Below are positions 7,046 through 14,046 of a stretch of DNA of 37,929 bases, piece by piece. Numbering within the stretch: position 1 is the stretch's first letter; each line of letters begins with the position of its first letter. The notes beneath the pieces were generated by a model. That model saw nothing but the letters and a program-made list of their open reading frames with translations. It was not told the DNA's origin and searched no databases. This stretch comes from Flemingiibacterium sp045579105 (lineage in GTDB: Bacteria; Bacillota; Clostridia; Oscillospirales; CAG-272), in assembly GCA_045579105.1 (NCBI GenBank), contig JAZNLM010000128.1, positions 1 to 37,929 of the forward strand. The letters run 5' to 3'. The translations under genes and the position numbers were made by a program.

Positions 7046-8508
7046 TAGTTTTGATAAAATCCCTTGTGAAGCTTGTTGATCATTTTTACAATATTTCTGA
7101 GGTATTCGTTCACCTCGTCCCCCCCTTTTTCAAAATCGGTGAATACTGAGAGAATGTAAGGCTTATCCTCGCAAAGCACTATAGCAACATCGTGATATGC
7201 TCCCTCGTCCCAACCGTATTTATGTAAAGCTTTTGTAGGGCTGACGCCATATGGGATTATAACAGTGTGGTTTGCTTTTAGCATGGAGTTGTACATAATT
7301 TGAGAGTATGAGTTATCTTCCTCGATAAATTCATATATTGCCTTGAAAAGCTTACCTGCATCCGCGGCACTCATATTATTACCGCCTGATAACACGGAAT
7401 TTGCCTTAACTTCACGTGCAAGAGCATAATAACTGTTGTAACCAAAACGCTTTTTGAGTTGTGAGAAGCCCACGTTATCACTTTCTTCAAGGGTATATTT
7501 AACAAAATCTATGTATGTTAGTTCGGTACCGTCGGGCATATTTTTGATTTTACCCGATCCTGCCGCTGCCATTGTTTTCTTTTCGTAAATGACTATATCG
7601 GAAAGATTGTATATGGGATCGCTATACTCGATAACGGTGGTGTCAGGGATGTCATCTCCGTCCGTGTCAATTCTTTCGGGCGCTTCACCTGCCTCGAGTT
7701 TAGCAGCAAGGTATGCTTTTTCGTCAGCCGCAACAGCTCGAAGTATAGACATAACATACGGTGCTTTGATAACACTCGCCGCATCATACAGCGCGCTTTC
7801 GTTAAAGCCATAATGATAACCGGTTGTGAGATCCTCGTAGTATACGCTGACACTCGGCATTATAACGTCCTCACGCGCAAAAATAAGCTCACGAAGCTTG
7901 AGATTAGTAAGTTCAGTCTCGGTAATACCGCTTAAACGAAGCTCTTCTTCACTGAATAGCGGCTCTACTTCATGGCCAAGTGCAGCACGTTTTGTAATTT
8001 CTTCGTTTACAAGCTTTGCAACGCTTACCCACTCATATTCGGACGATTTGTCTGCGTTCGAATCAGCACTGTCTGTCGATAAATCTGTAGTTGGAAGCTT
8101 TACCTTTACATACGGACACTCATTCTTTATGTATTTTTCGATTTGCTCAATAAGCTTCGCCTGTTTGAGTACGTCTATAGAGAACACCGCGCTGTATTTT
8201 GCGATATCCGCTTCAAGGGCAGCTATTTCGACGCGTTTGTTTTCTATTTCTTCTTTCAGTGCCTCAATTTCATCTGCATAAAACTCGCCTGCGTTTTCGA
8301 GCTTGCTTTCAAGTTCTATGAGTTGAAACTCAAGGCTCTCCTTTTGAGAAGCTAAAACTTGCACGTTGTATTCAAGAGTATCGTTCTGCGCACCAAGTCC
8401 GAGAATTGTTCCTGTATTCAGCGTTGTTGTCACTATAAGCAGAACAAGAAGCACCAATATAGCAGTGCCAAGAACGCAAAAAGTGATGATAGCGGATTTT
8501 TTAGACAT
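7045..8508 (-). CDS. Membrane-anchored coiled-coil serine hydrolase, class A beta-lactamase/PBP fold
   Basis: The 487-aa protein has one N-terminal membrane segment (about residues 4-27), a coiled coil (about 41-106), an acidic linker, and a C-terminal penicilloyl-serine-transferase-like domain. The catalytic set is SVIK (Ser245, Lys248), SDN (343-345) and KYG at 430-432 in place of KTG. I find no ExxLN omega-loop glutamate between SDN and KYG, so efficient beta-lactam hydrolysis is doubtful; a peptidoglycan-related or esterase role is as likely. Residues about 281-290 (DTDGDDIPDT) resemble a calcium-binding aspartate-rich loop inserted between motifs one and two. I chose the ATG at 8508 because AAGGAG stands before it. 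It is just downstream of divIC but behind a terminator, and is coupled to birA. Confidence 0.78.
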   Translation of the reverse strand: MSKKSAIITFCVLGTAILVLLVLLIVTTTLNTGTILGLGAQNDTLEYNVQVLASQKESLEFQLIELESKLENAGEFYADEIEALKEEIENKRVEIAALEADIAKYSAVFSIDVLKQAKLIEQIEKYIKNECPYVKVKLPTTDLSTDSADSNADKSSEYEWVSVAKLVNEEITKRAALGHEVEPLFSEEELRLSGITETELTNLKLRELIFAREDVIMPSVSVYYEDLTTGYHYGFNESALYDAASVIKAPYVMSILRAVAADEKAYLAAKLEAGEAPERIDTDGDDIPDTTVIEYSDPIYNLSDIVIYEKKTMAAAGSGKIKNMPDGTELTYIDFVKYTLEESDNVGFSQLKKRFGYNSYYALAREVKANSVLSGGNNMSAADAGKLFKAIYEFIEEDNSYSQIMYNSMLKANHTVIIPYGVSPTKALHKYGWDEGAYHDVAIVLCEDKPYILSVFTDFEKGGDEVNEYLRNIVKMINKLHKGFYQN

Positions 8509-8534
8509 CCTTTTACTCCTTATCAAAAAATACA

Positions 8535-8558
8535 CCGCCGCGGTAAAGCTCGCGGCGG
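8535..8558 (-). terminator. Intrinsic terminator after divIC
   Basis: Perfect 8-bp GC stem (CCGCCGCG/CGCGGCGG) with an 8-nt loop; the minus strand continues TGTATTTTTTGA. It closes the hup-rqcP-yabP-yabQ-divIC unit. Only 26 nt remain before the serine hydrolase start, and I find no clear separate promoter for that gene. Confidence 0.87.
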
Positions 8559-8563
8559 ATAGG

Positions 8564-8845
8564 TCAGTTTATAAGGTCGTTATAAAATATTATTTCCTCA
8601 GGCAGACAGTATCCGAGCTTTTCCTTTGCAAGCGCGATAATATATTCCGCATCGAAGGGGGTGTCAAGCTTATTCTGAAGCTCGTCGACCTTTCCCTGGA
8701 TTTCATCTATATCCTCTAGTAAAGCCGCTTGCTCCTCTTCGAGCCGATTGTATTCGATCTGCACTGATACGAGGGTGACTATCAATATTATAAAGGCTGC
8801 GAATACGGCGAGCTTCACCGGCATTGGCATGCGAAACTGTTTCAT
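8564..8845 (-). CDS. divIC: Septum formation initiator, DivIC/FtsB family
   Basis: This 93-aa bitopic protein has a short basic cytoplasmic start, one membrane helix (about residues 10-30), a heptad coiled coil (about 33-62) and a conserved end AxEKLGYxLPEEIIFY. DivIC joins FtsL and DivIB at the divisome and helps switch on septal peptidoglycan synthesis. The position after yabP-yabQ matches Bacillus. The first 143 nt overlap the 3' end of the yabQ reading frame in another phase. The ribosome site AAAGGATAACGAGG lies inside yabQ, so initiation probably occurs on ribosome-traversed message. Confidence 0.9.
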   Translation of the reverse strand: MKQFRMPMPVKLAVFAAFIILIVTLVSVQIEYNRLEEEQAALLEDIDEIQGKVDELQNKLDTPFDAEYIIALAKEKLGYCLPEEIIFYNDLIN

Positions 8846-9422
8846 CCTCGTTATCCTTTCTTTTTATATACAGCCGCGATATAGCTCTTAAAAGCTCACG
8901 CGACGCTTTTTTCGTTCTTAAAATTTGTACGCGGCGCAAGATAGCATCAAACGCACGTCCTAATGTGATTTTGTAAATTCGATAGAAAAATTGCTTAAAA
9001 TAAGTCGTTACAGGTAAGATAATGCGTAACTTTGCAAACGCAAGTGAGCTGTAAAAAAGTTTGGCAAGGCTCTTCGAAAGTCGCGATGTGAGCTGCCCTA
9101 TACTTGATATATACAATACAAATCCGACAAGAGCGCCAAAAAGAATAAATCCTCTTGAGCTACCGCCATTCGCCTTGAAACAAAACAGCACCAAAATAAC
9201 CGCCGATATAACGGCAAATAAAATATCCTCAATGAAGCAAAGAGCTGATATGAACCACGTCGCCTGAGGTTTCTGCCCATCCTTGCTGTATGTGGCAAAA
9301 ACACGAGTAATACGAAGAAAGTCGAATACGCAACCAAGGGCTGCGCCAAGAATAAGAGCATAAACGAGTAGTTTCAACTGCTCTATAATATCATATCCGA
9401 GGAAATTATATACGCCCTGCAT
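8703..9422 (-). CDS. yabQ: Spore cortex biosynthesis protein YabQ
   Basis: The 239-aa predicted membrane protein has hydrophobic helices at about residues 15-35, 55-85 and 90-110, typical of YabQ, including GAALGCVFDFLRI near the first helix. In Bacillus, YabQ is a mother-cell protein needed for spore cortex formation. The recognisable domain ends near KRKDNEDE, around residue 194. The last 47 residues overlap divIC in another frame, are Arg/Ser-rich and look non-conserved. Either this long overlap is real or the natural stop has been lost. Its ATG overlaps the yabP stop (TAATG). Confidence 0.87.
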   Translation of the reverse strand: MQGVYNFLGYDIIEQLKLLVYALILGAALGCVFDFLRITRVFATYSKDGQKPQATWFISALCFIEDILFAVISAVILVLFCFKANGGSSRGFILFGALVGFVLYISSIGQLTSRLSKSLAKLFYSSLAFAKLRIILPVTTYFKQFFYRIYKITLGRAFDAILRRVQILRTKKASRELLRAISRLYIKRKDNEDETVSHANAGEARRIRSLYNIDSHPRISADRIQSARRGASGFTRGYR

Positions 9423-9697
9423 TAGCGTCCCATAAAGCCGCGCTTTTTCTTTTGCTCGGCAGGCTCAAAAAATACAACTCCCCCAATACGGCCTTCCACC
9501 AAAATATTGCCTGTGTCAACCGAAAGCTCACTGATACGAAGTTCTTCGCCGTCGACGGCAAGCGTACCGTTGTTCGTTTTGAGAATTATGCTTTTTTCGT
9601 CGAAGCTCTGGACATCAAGTACGCCCGAGATAGAAAGCCGCGCGCGGTCGGAAATAATAATATCCTGACGGTGCTCGGCGTTGATGTTAGTATTCAT
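9422..9697 (-). CDS. yabP: Sporulation protein YabP
   Basis: The 91-aa YabP/YqfC-family protein carries the signature RARLSISGVLDVQSFDE...NGTLAVDGEEL and ends in a Gly-rich strand plus a basic tail. In Bacillus, yabP-yabQ are mother-cell sporulation genes, and mutants are affected in cortex assembly. Three in-frame ATGs cluster at 9715, 9703 and 9697. The last is preferred because GAGGAG lies six bases before it. That ribosome site and ATG fall inside a long predicted stem-loop occupying the gap to rqcP. Stop overlaps the yabQ start. Confidence 0.9.
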   Translation of the reverse strand: MNTNINAEHRQDIIISDRARLSISGVLDVQSFDEKSIILKTNNGTLAVDGEELRISELSVDTGNILVEGRIGGVVFFEPAEQKKKRGFMGR

Positions 9698-9759
9698 CCG
9701 CATCTCCTCTGCCATATCTTATTTTATATCATATATATGGCAGATGGAGCGCGGATATG
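9695..9759 (-). promoter_or_regulatory. Stem-loop that buries the yabP ribosome site and start codon
   Basis: On the minus strand the 5' arm (9759-9735) and 3' arm (9717-9695) pair through about 21 positions with small bulges: CAT/ATG, CCGC/GCGG, CTCC/GGAG and TCTGCCATAT/ATATGGCAGA, with a 17-nt AT-rich loop. The GGAG and the ATG of yabP are both in the 3' arm. No T-tract follows, so a terminator is less likely than translational gating. Pairing is read directly; function is inferred. Confidence 0.7.
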
Positions 9760-9761
9760 CC

Positions 9762-10004
9762 TTAAGATATTACTTCGTACATCGAAGCGGCGTCAGCCTT
9801 TGCAGTAAACTCGCGTACGTCGACAACTTTAAGCTTCGTAGTACGCTGACCAAATGTAATTTCGATAACGTCTCCTTGCTTGACGTCATAAGACGCTTTG
9901 GCGGGTCTTCCGTTGACCGAAACGTGTTGTGTATCGCATGCTTCGTTTGCTACGGTACGCCTTTTTATAAGGCGTGATACCTTTAGGAATTTATCAAGGC
10001 GCAT
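9762..10004 (-). CDS. rqcP: S4-domain RQC elongation factor RqcP (YabO, Hsp15-like)
   Basis: The 80-aa protein is essentially one S4 RNA-binding domain: MRLDKFLKVSRLIKRR at the N-terminus and HVSVNGRPAKASYDVKQGD in the centre, the classic alpha-L motif. RqcP works with RqcH on 50S subunits blocked by peptidyl-tRNA and drives C-terminal alanine tailing of stalled chains. The gene sits between hup and yabP, as yabO does in Bacillus near mazG and divIC. It begins three bases after the hup stop and has no clear ribosome site, so it is probably translated by coupling to hup. Confidence 0.92.
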   Translation of the reverse strand: MRLDKFLKVSRLIKRRTVANEACDTQHVSVNGRPAKASYDVKQGDVIEITFGQRTTKLKVVDVREFTAKADAASMYEVIS

Positions 10005-10007
10005 GTA

Positions 10008-10283
10008 TTACTTGTTGAGCTTAGCCTTGAGGGTCTTACCTGCAGCGAAAGCGAGACGCTTGGAAGCAGGGATGGTGATAGACTTGCGAGTAGCAGGATT
10101 GATACCGGTTCTTGCAGGACGCTCCTTAACCTCAAAAGTACCAAAGCCAACGAGCTGAACCTTCTCGCCTGCGAGGATAGCATCCTCAATAGCAGCGATG
10201 GTAGCGCTTACAGCTGCCTCTGCGTCCTTCTTCTTGAGACCGGTTGCCTTTGCAACGTTTTCGATAAGAGTAGTCTTGTTCAT
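10008..10283 (-). CDS. hup: DNA-binding protein HU
   Basis: This 91-aa protein is the standard HU length. It begins MNKTTLIENVAKATGLKKKD and has the conserved GFGTFEVKERPARTGINP beta-arm region with the intercalating proline, then a basic end. HU dimers bend and compact DNA. It has its own strong promoter and an AAAGGA ribosome site, and leads the hup-rqcP-yabP-yabQ-divIC unit. Confidence 0.97.
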   Translation of the reverse strand: MNKTTLIENVAKATGLKKKDAEAAVSATIAAIEDAILAGEKVQLVGFGTFEVKERPARTGINPATRKSITIPASKRLAFAAGKTLKAKLNK

Positions 10284-10333
10284 GGTGATTGTCCTTTCTA
10301 TTAAATGTATTCTACCGTTTATTCGGTATTTTA

Positions 10334-10362
10334 ATTATATCATTAAAATTTAATTTTTGCAA
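10334..10362 (-). promoter_or_regulatory. Promoter of hup
   Basis: Minus-strand TTGCAA (10362-10357), 17 nt and TATAAT (10339-10334), in an AT-rich stretch. Gives a leader of about 45 nt. The gap to mazG (10284-10450) shows no convincing terminator, so read-through from mazG is also possible. Confidence 0.82.
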
Positions 10363-10450
10363 GTGTTTTGCTAAATTTTCTTCAAAAAAGTGCCTTGTTT
10401 TGGGAATTTTTTAGCATTTTAACAATTCGGCTTACAAAAATCTCCAAAAA

Positions 10451-11134
10451 TCAACTCTTTTTCTCGTCTGAAGCGGTCAAAACAAGCTTGTCACAAGCAT
10501 CTGCGAGTGCTTTTTCAGCGTCAATTCCGTGCTTTTTGGCAAGTGCTACTGCGGCAAAAAGTAAATTGCCCACCATGCTCTCATCAATACCTTCGAGTGC
10601 AGCTTCAAGTGCGTTATTCTGCGGTACAGCGTAACCGAGCTTTTCTGCTTTGCCTGCAAGCTTGTCCGCACGTATAAGAGCCGGCAGAGAATGCGATATA
10701 GAATCAAGCACTTCTCTGTCCGACTTCTGATGCTTTTCTACAACTTTTATCTTATCCCAGTTGTTGAGTACTTCCTCGGAAGTATCCGCTTTTACGTCCG
10801 CAAAAATATGAGGATGGCGCAGAATAAGCTTCTTACACACGCCGTCTGCCACATCGTCAAGATTGAAATTGTTTGATTCTTCCGCAATACACGCGTGGAA
10901 AACAACCTGAAGCATAAGATCTCCAAGCTCCTCGCACATAAGCGTCTTATTGTCTGTATCAATAGCTTCGATGACCTCGTAGGTTTCTTCTATAAGATTG
11001 CGGCGTATCGACTTGTGATCCTGCTCGCGGTCCCAGGGACATCCGCCGGGTGCGCGAAGTATCTCCATGATTTCACGAAGATCAGAAACGGTGTAATTTG
11101 CCTTTGCTTTCAGGTTTTCGATGCGATGTTTCAT
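10451..11134 (-). CDS. mazG: Nucleoside triphosphate pyrophosphohydrolase MazG
   Basis: The 227-aa enzyme removes aberrant NTPs/dNTPs by hydrolysis to NMP and pyrophosphate. It has GGCPWDREQDH (about residues 31-41), the metal-binding EETYE...EELGD helices, and NWDKIK, plus a second, shorter MazG repeat at the C-terminus ending in DACDKLV. The Bacillus homologue YabN at this position carries an extra N-terminal tetrapyrrole-methylase domain that is absent here. It starts 20 nt after the SpoVB-like gene. Confidence 0.94.
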   Translation of the reverse strand: MKHRIENLKAKANYTVSDLREIMEILRAPGGCPWDREQDHKSIRRNLIEETYEVIEAIDTDNKTLMCEELGDLMLQVVFHACIAEESNNFNLDDVADGVCKKLILRHPHIFADVKADTSEEVLNNWDKIKVVEKHQKSDREVLDSISHSLPALIRADKLAGKAEKLGYAVPQNNALEAALEGIDESMVGNLLFAAVALAKKHGIDAEKALADACDKLVLTASDEKKS

Positions 11135-11154
11135 GTTTTGTACTTCCTTAAATA

Positions 11155-12663
11155 TTATGTGTTATTGTTTATTTTTTCTTTTCCAACCGCCATTATGGCG
11201 AAATACGTGACTGCCGCGGCACCTATAGCTCCTATTGTTCCGATTACAGGATAAAGTATAGCCGCAAGCGTTACCGATATAAGCGAAGTTATAATAGGTT
11301 TTGCGAATACGTTTCGGAGTAAAGCTAAACCAAGCGAGGTTCGCTCCGCTATTACGGAGACCGATATTGTGAGCGCCGTTAAATAGCATATAAACGTCGA
11401 CACGGGTGTTGCATACTTACCAAGTGACGGCGTAAGTGTCCATGTTGCTGCAAGTTTTGCCGCGGCTCCTGCGAGCATAGCTATAAGCGGAACGCGTTCG
11501 TGCCCGCTTGCCTGCAATATTGTGTTAGTCAGCCCAATCATACACAAAAGCATCGATGACGGTGCAAGCAGTGTGAGCAAAAATGCGCCCCTTGAAGCAA
11601 CGTCATCTGCGAACAAAAACGACAGTATAGGCTTTGCCATTGCAGACATTCCAATTGCACACGGAACAGCAAAGAATGCGGTCGATTTTGCTGCGTCGTG
11701 AGTGAGGGTTAGAGCAGTGTCTGTTTGCTTTGATGCAATTGCCGCCGAAAGTGACGGTAAAAGAGCATACGCTATCGGCAGTGTAAGAACGGGCGGCAAA
11801 TTGAACATAGGAACTGCAAGTGAGGAATAATTGCCCCAAATCGCCGCAACCTCTGCCTGAGCCATTCCCGACGCGTGAAGCGTACGCGTCATAAGCATTG
11901 AGTCAATGATATTGGTAAGACTCATAATGCTCGAAGAGAGCGTTATGGGAAGCATGGTAATCACAAGAGTACGCATGAGCGTTATCGAGCTGGTGTTTTC
12001 TCTCTCGTCACGCCGTTTTTTTGTAAAAGCGTACGCAATGTAGAGTGACACCATTCCTGCACCAACGCCCACAGTTATTCCACCTGCTGCATATGCTGCC
12101 GCATTAGGTACTCCAAGTCCGCGTTCAAGTGCGAAATGCGCAAGTGCAACTCCGATGAGGAGCTTGCCGAGTGCTTCAATGACCTGTGATATTGCGTGCC
12201 AACGCAGCTCTCCGAAGCCTTGAAAATATCCTCGAAGTGCTGCTGACTGGCATATAAAGAACAGAGTTGGTGCTACTGCTATTATTGCTGCCTCACTTTC
12301 TTCAACTCGTGTGAGATGAGCTATAAACGGCGCACCTACAATCAGCGAAATAGAGCCGATAAGTCCAACGAGTGTGAAAATACCAAGCGATAAGCGAAAG
12401 ACACGCTTCGCGCCATCTGCACGCTTGTTTTCTGGCATACGTGCGATTAGCATGGATGCCGCGGTTGGAAGCCCTGCACAGGAAAGCGTATAAAGCCAAG
12501 TGAATATTGTGTATGCGCCGTTGAAATAGCCCATTCCTTCCTCGCCAATAAGCGCTGTCATCGGAATCTTGAATAGTAATCCGACAGCCTTTACGATGAG
12601 GTTAGAAGCGGTTAAAAGAATAACACCGCCCGAAATATTTTCAAATATTTTATTTTTTTTCAA
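11155..12663 (-). CDS. SpoVB/MurJ-like polysaccharide or lipid-linked precursor flippase (MOP superfamily)
   Basis: The 502-aa polytopic membrane protein has about 14 hydrophobic helices, an opening GGVILLTASNLIVKAVGLLFKIP characteristic of SpoVB/YabM-type proteins, and EEGMGYFNGAYTIF. These exporters flip lipid-linked cell-wall precursors; SpoVB acts in spore cortex synthesis. Position directly before mazG matches Bacillus yabM-yabN. The start is TTG, with GGGAG eight bases upstream; no ATG fits. A small hairpin touches that ribosome site. Whether the substrate is lipid II or another undecaprenyl lipid cannot be told. Confidence 0.85.
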   Translation of the reverse strand: MKKNKIFENISGGVILLTASNLIVKAVGLLFKIPMTALIGEEGMGYFNGAYTIFTWLYTLSCAGLPTAASMLIARMPENKRADGAKRVFRLSLGIFTLVGLIGSISLIVGAPFIAHLTRVEESEAAIIAVAPTLFFICQSAALRGYFQGFGELRWHAISQVIEALGKLLIGVALAHFALERGLGVPNAAAYAAGGITVGVGAGMVSLYIAYAFTKKRRDERENTSSITLMRTLVITMLPITLSSSIMSLTNIIDSMLMTRTLHASGMAQAEVAAIWGNYSSLAVPMFNLPPVLTLPIAYALLPSLSAAIASKQTDTALTLTHDAAKSTAFFAVPCAIGMSAMAKPILSFLFADDVASRGAFLLTLLAPSSMLLCMIGLTNTILQASGHERVPLIAMLAGAAAKLAATWTLTPSLGKYATPVSTFICYLTALTISVSVIAERTSLGLALLRNVFAKPIITSLISVTLAAILYPVIGTIGAIGAAAVTYFAIMAVGKEKINNNT

Positions 12664-12674
12664 TTATAACGCTC

Positions 12675-12692
12675 CCGTCGGCGCACCGACAG
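12675..12692 (-). promoter_or_regulatory. Small hairpin overlapping the SpoVB-like gene ribosome site
   Basis: Minus-strand CTGTCGG/CCGACGG makes a 7-bp stem (one G-U) with a TGCG loop. Its last two bases are the first bases of GGGAG. There is no T-tract. May tune the weak TTG start; inference only. Confidence 0.45.
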
Positions 12693-12702
12693 AGTGTTAT
12701 GC

Positions 12703-13998
12703 TCAGTCGAAATAATGCGCGATAGTATGCTTCGCCGTGTGGCGTAGCTTTTCAACGTCCAGCGTCTTATATTCGCCGTTTTCAAAAAGTATTTTGCCGT
12801 CGCACATTGTAAGATAAACATCGCAGTCGTGCGAGGAAAAAGCAATAGTTGCGTACGGATCGTACATAGGAATATTGTTGAGCGCATCGAGGTCGAAAAG
12901 AACAATGTCTGCTCTTGAGCCAACCTCAATTTTACCGCAATCAGATCTTCCCTGCGCAATTGCGCCCGAGCTCCAAGCCATTTTACATATATCGCCCATT
13001 TTGATTACATCGGCCTTACGTGTTACACCCTTGTGAATAAGAGCCGCCGTCTGTAATTCGCGAAGCACGGAAAGCGCGTTGTTTGAAGCCGCGCCGTCTG
13101 TGCCAAGGCCCACATTAACGCCCTTTTTAAGCATCTTGTGTACCGGCGCAATACCGCTTGCAAGCTTTAGATTACTTACGGGGTTGTGTGCCACGGTAAC
13201 GCGATTTTCTGCCATTATCTCTATATCCCGCTCTGTTACCCATACGCAGTGTGCTGCCGTTGCGGTACCCGTCGCAGAAGGCACAAGTATGCCGCAGTCG
13301 GCGAGATATTCGACGGGCGTCATACCGTTATGGCGGACTTTGCACTCTTCGTGCTCACGTTCTGTTTCGGAAACATGTACCTGCATACCGAGTCCACGCG
13401 AATGCGTATATTCCGCAACCTCGCGAAGGTACTTCTCTCGTGTGGTATATTCTGCGTGAACGGACATATCAACGCGTACACGTCCGTCACCTGTGCCGTG
13501 GAAATCATCGGCAAGACGTACCGCTTCTTCAAAGCGCGAATCACCCTTAATAGTCGCATCATCGGAAAAAGCTACAAGACAGCGCGACACGTTAGCCTTT
13601 ACGCCAAGGTCGATAGCCGCTTTTGCGGTTTCTTCGCAGAAAAAGTACATATCGGAAAAAGAAACAGTACCTCCTCTTATCATTTCAGCGATTGCAAGTT
13701 CACTTCCCACGCGAACTGCCTTGGGAGTAAGTCTGTCCTCAGCTGGATATATTTTCTCTTCAAGCCAACGCTGAAGCGGAAGGTCCTCACCGATTCCGCG
13801 AAAGAGAGTCATAGCCGCATGAGCGTGTGTGTTGTAAAATGCGGGAGTTAAAAGTTTGCCCGTGCAATCGATAACACGATCATATTCGCCGTCGAAAACG
13901 CCGACAGCATTTATAAATGCTCCGTCAACCAGAACGTCACCGGTGATTGCCTCGGAATCCGGTGTGAGTATAAGCGCGTTTTTAAATAAGGTCTTCAT
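12703..13998 (-). CDS. mtaD: 5-methylthioadenosine/S-adenosylhomocysteine deaminase (amidohydrolase)
   Basis: The 431-aa metal-dependent amidohydrolase of the TrzA/MtaD group deaminates MTA or SAH to the inosyl form. It shows the first metal motif NTHAHAAMTLFRG (about residues 57-69), then HVSET, TAAHCVW and GTDGAASN with the metal-binding histidines and aspartate, and a C-terminal ADIVLFDLDA composite sandwich domain. The start has GAAAGG upstream. Neighbours are a 606-aa unknown 48 nt upstream and the SpoVB-like gene 39 nt downstream. Substrate within the group (MTA, SAH or another adenosine derivative) is not certain. Confidence 0.86.
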   Translation of the reverse strand: MKTLFKNALILTPDSEAITGDVLVDGAFINAVGVFDGEYDRVIDCTGKLLTPAFYNTHAHAAMTLFRGIGEDLPLQRWLEEKIYPAEDRLTPKAVRVGSELAIAEMIRGGTVSFSDMYFFCEETAKAAIDLGVKANVSRCLVAFSDDATIKGDSRFEEAVRLADDFHGTGDGRVRVDMSVHAEYTTREKYLREVAEYTHSRGLGMQVHVSETEREHEECKVRHNGMTPVEYLADCGILVPSATGTATAAHCVWVTERDIEIMAENRVTVAHNPVSNLKLASGIAPVHKMLKKGVNVGLGTDGAASNNALSVLRELQTAALIHKGVTRKADVIKMGDICKMAWSSGAIAQGRSDCGKIEVGSRADIVLFDLDALNNIPMYDPYATIAFSSHDCDVYLTMCDGKILFENGEYKTLDVEKLRHTAKHTIAHYFD

Positions 13999-14046
13999 TC
14001 TTTTGAACCTTTCTTTTCATATAATCTTATTCGGATTTTTTCCGTC

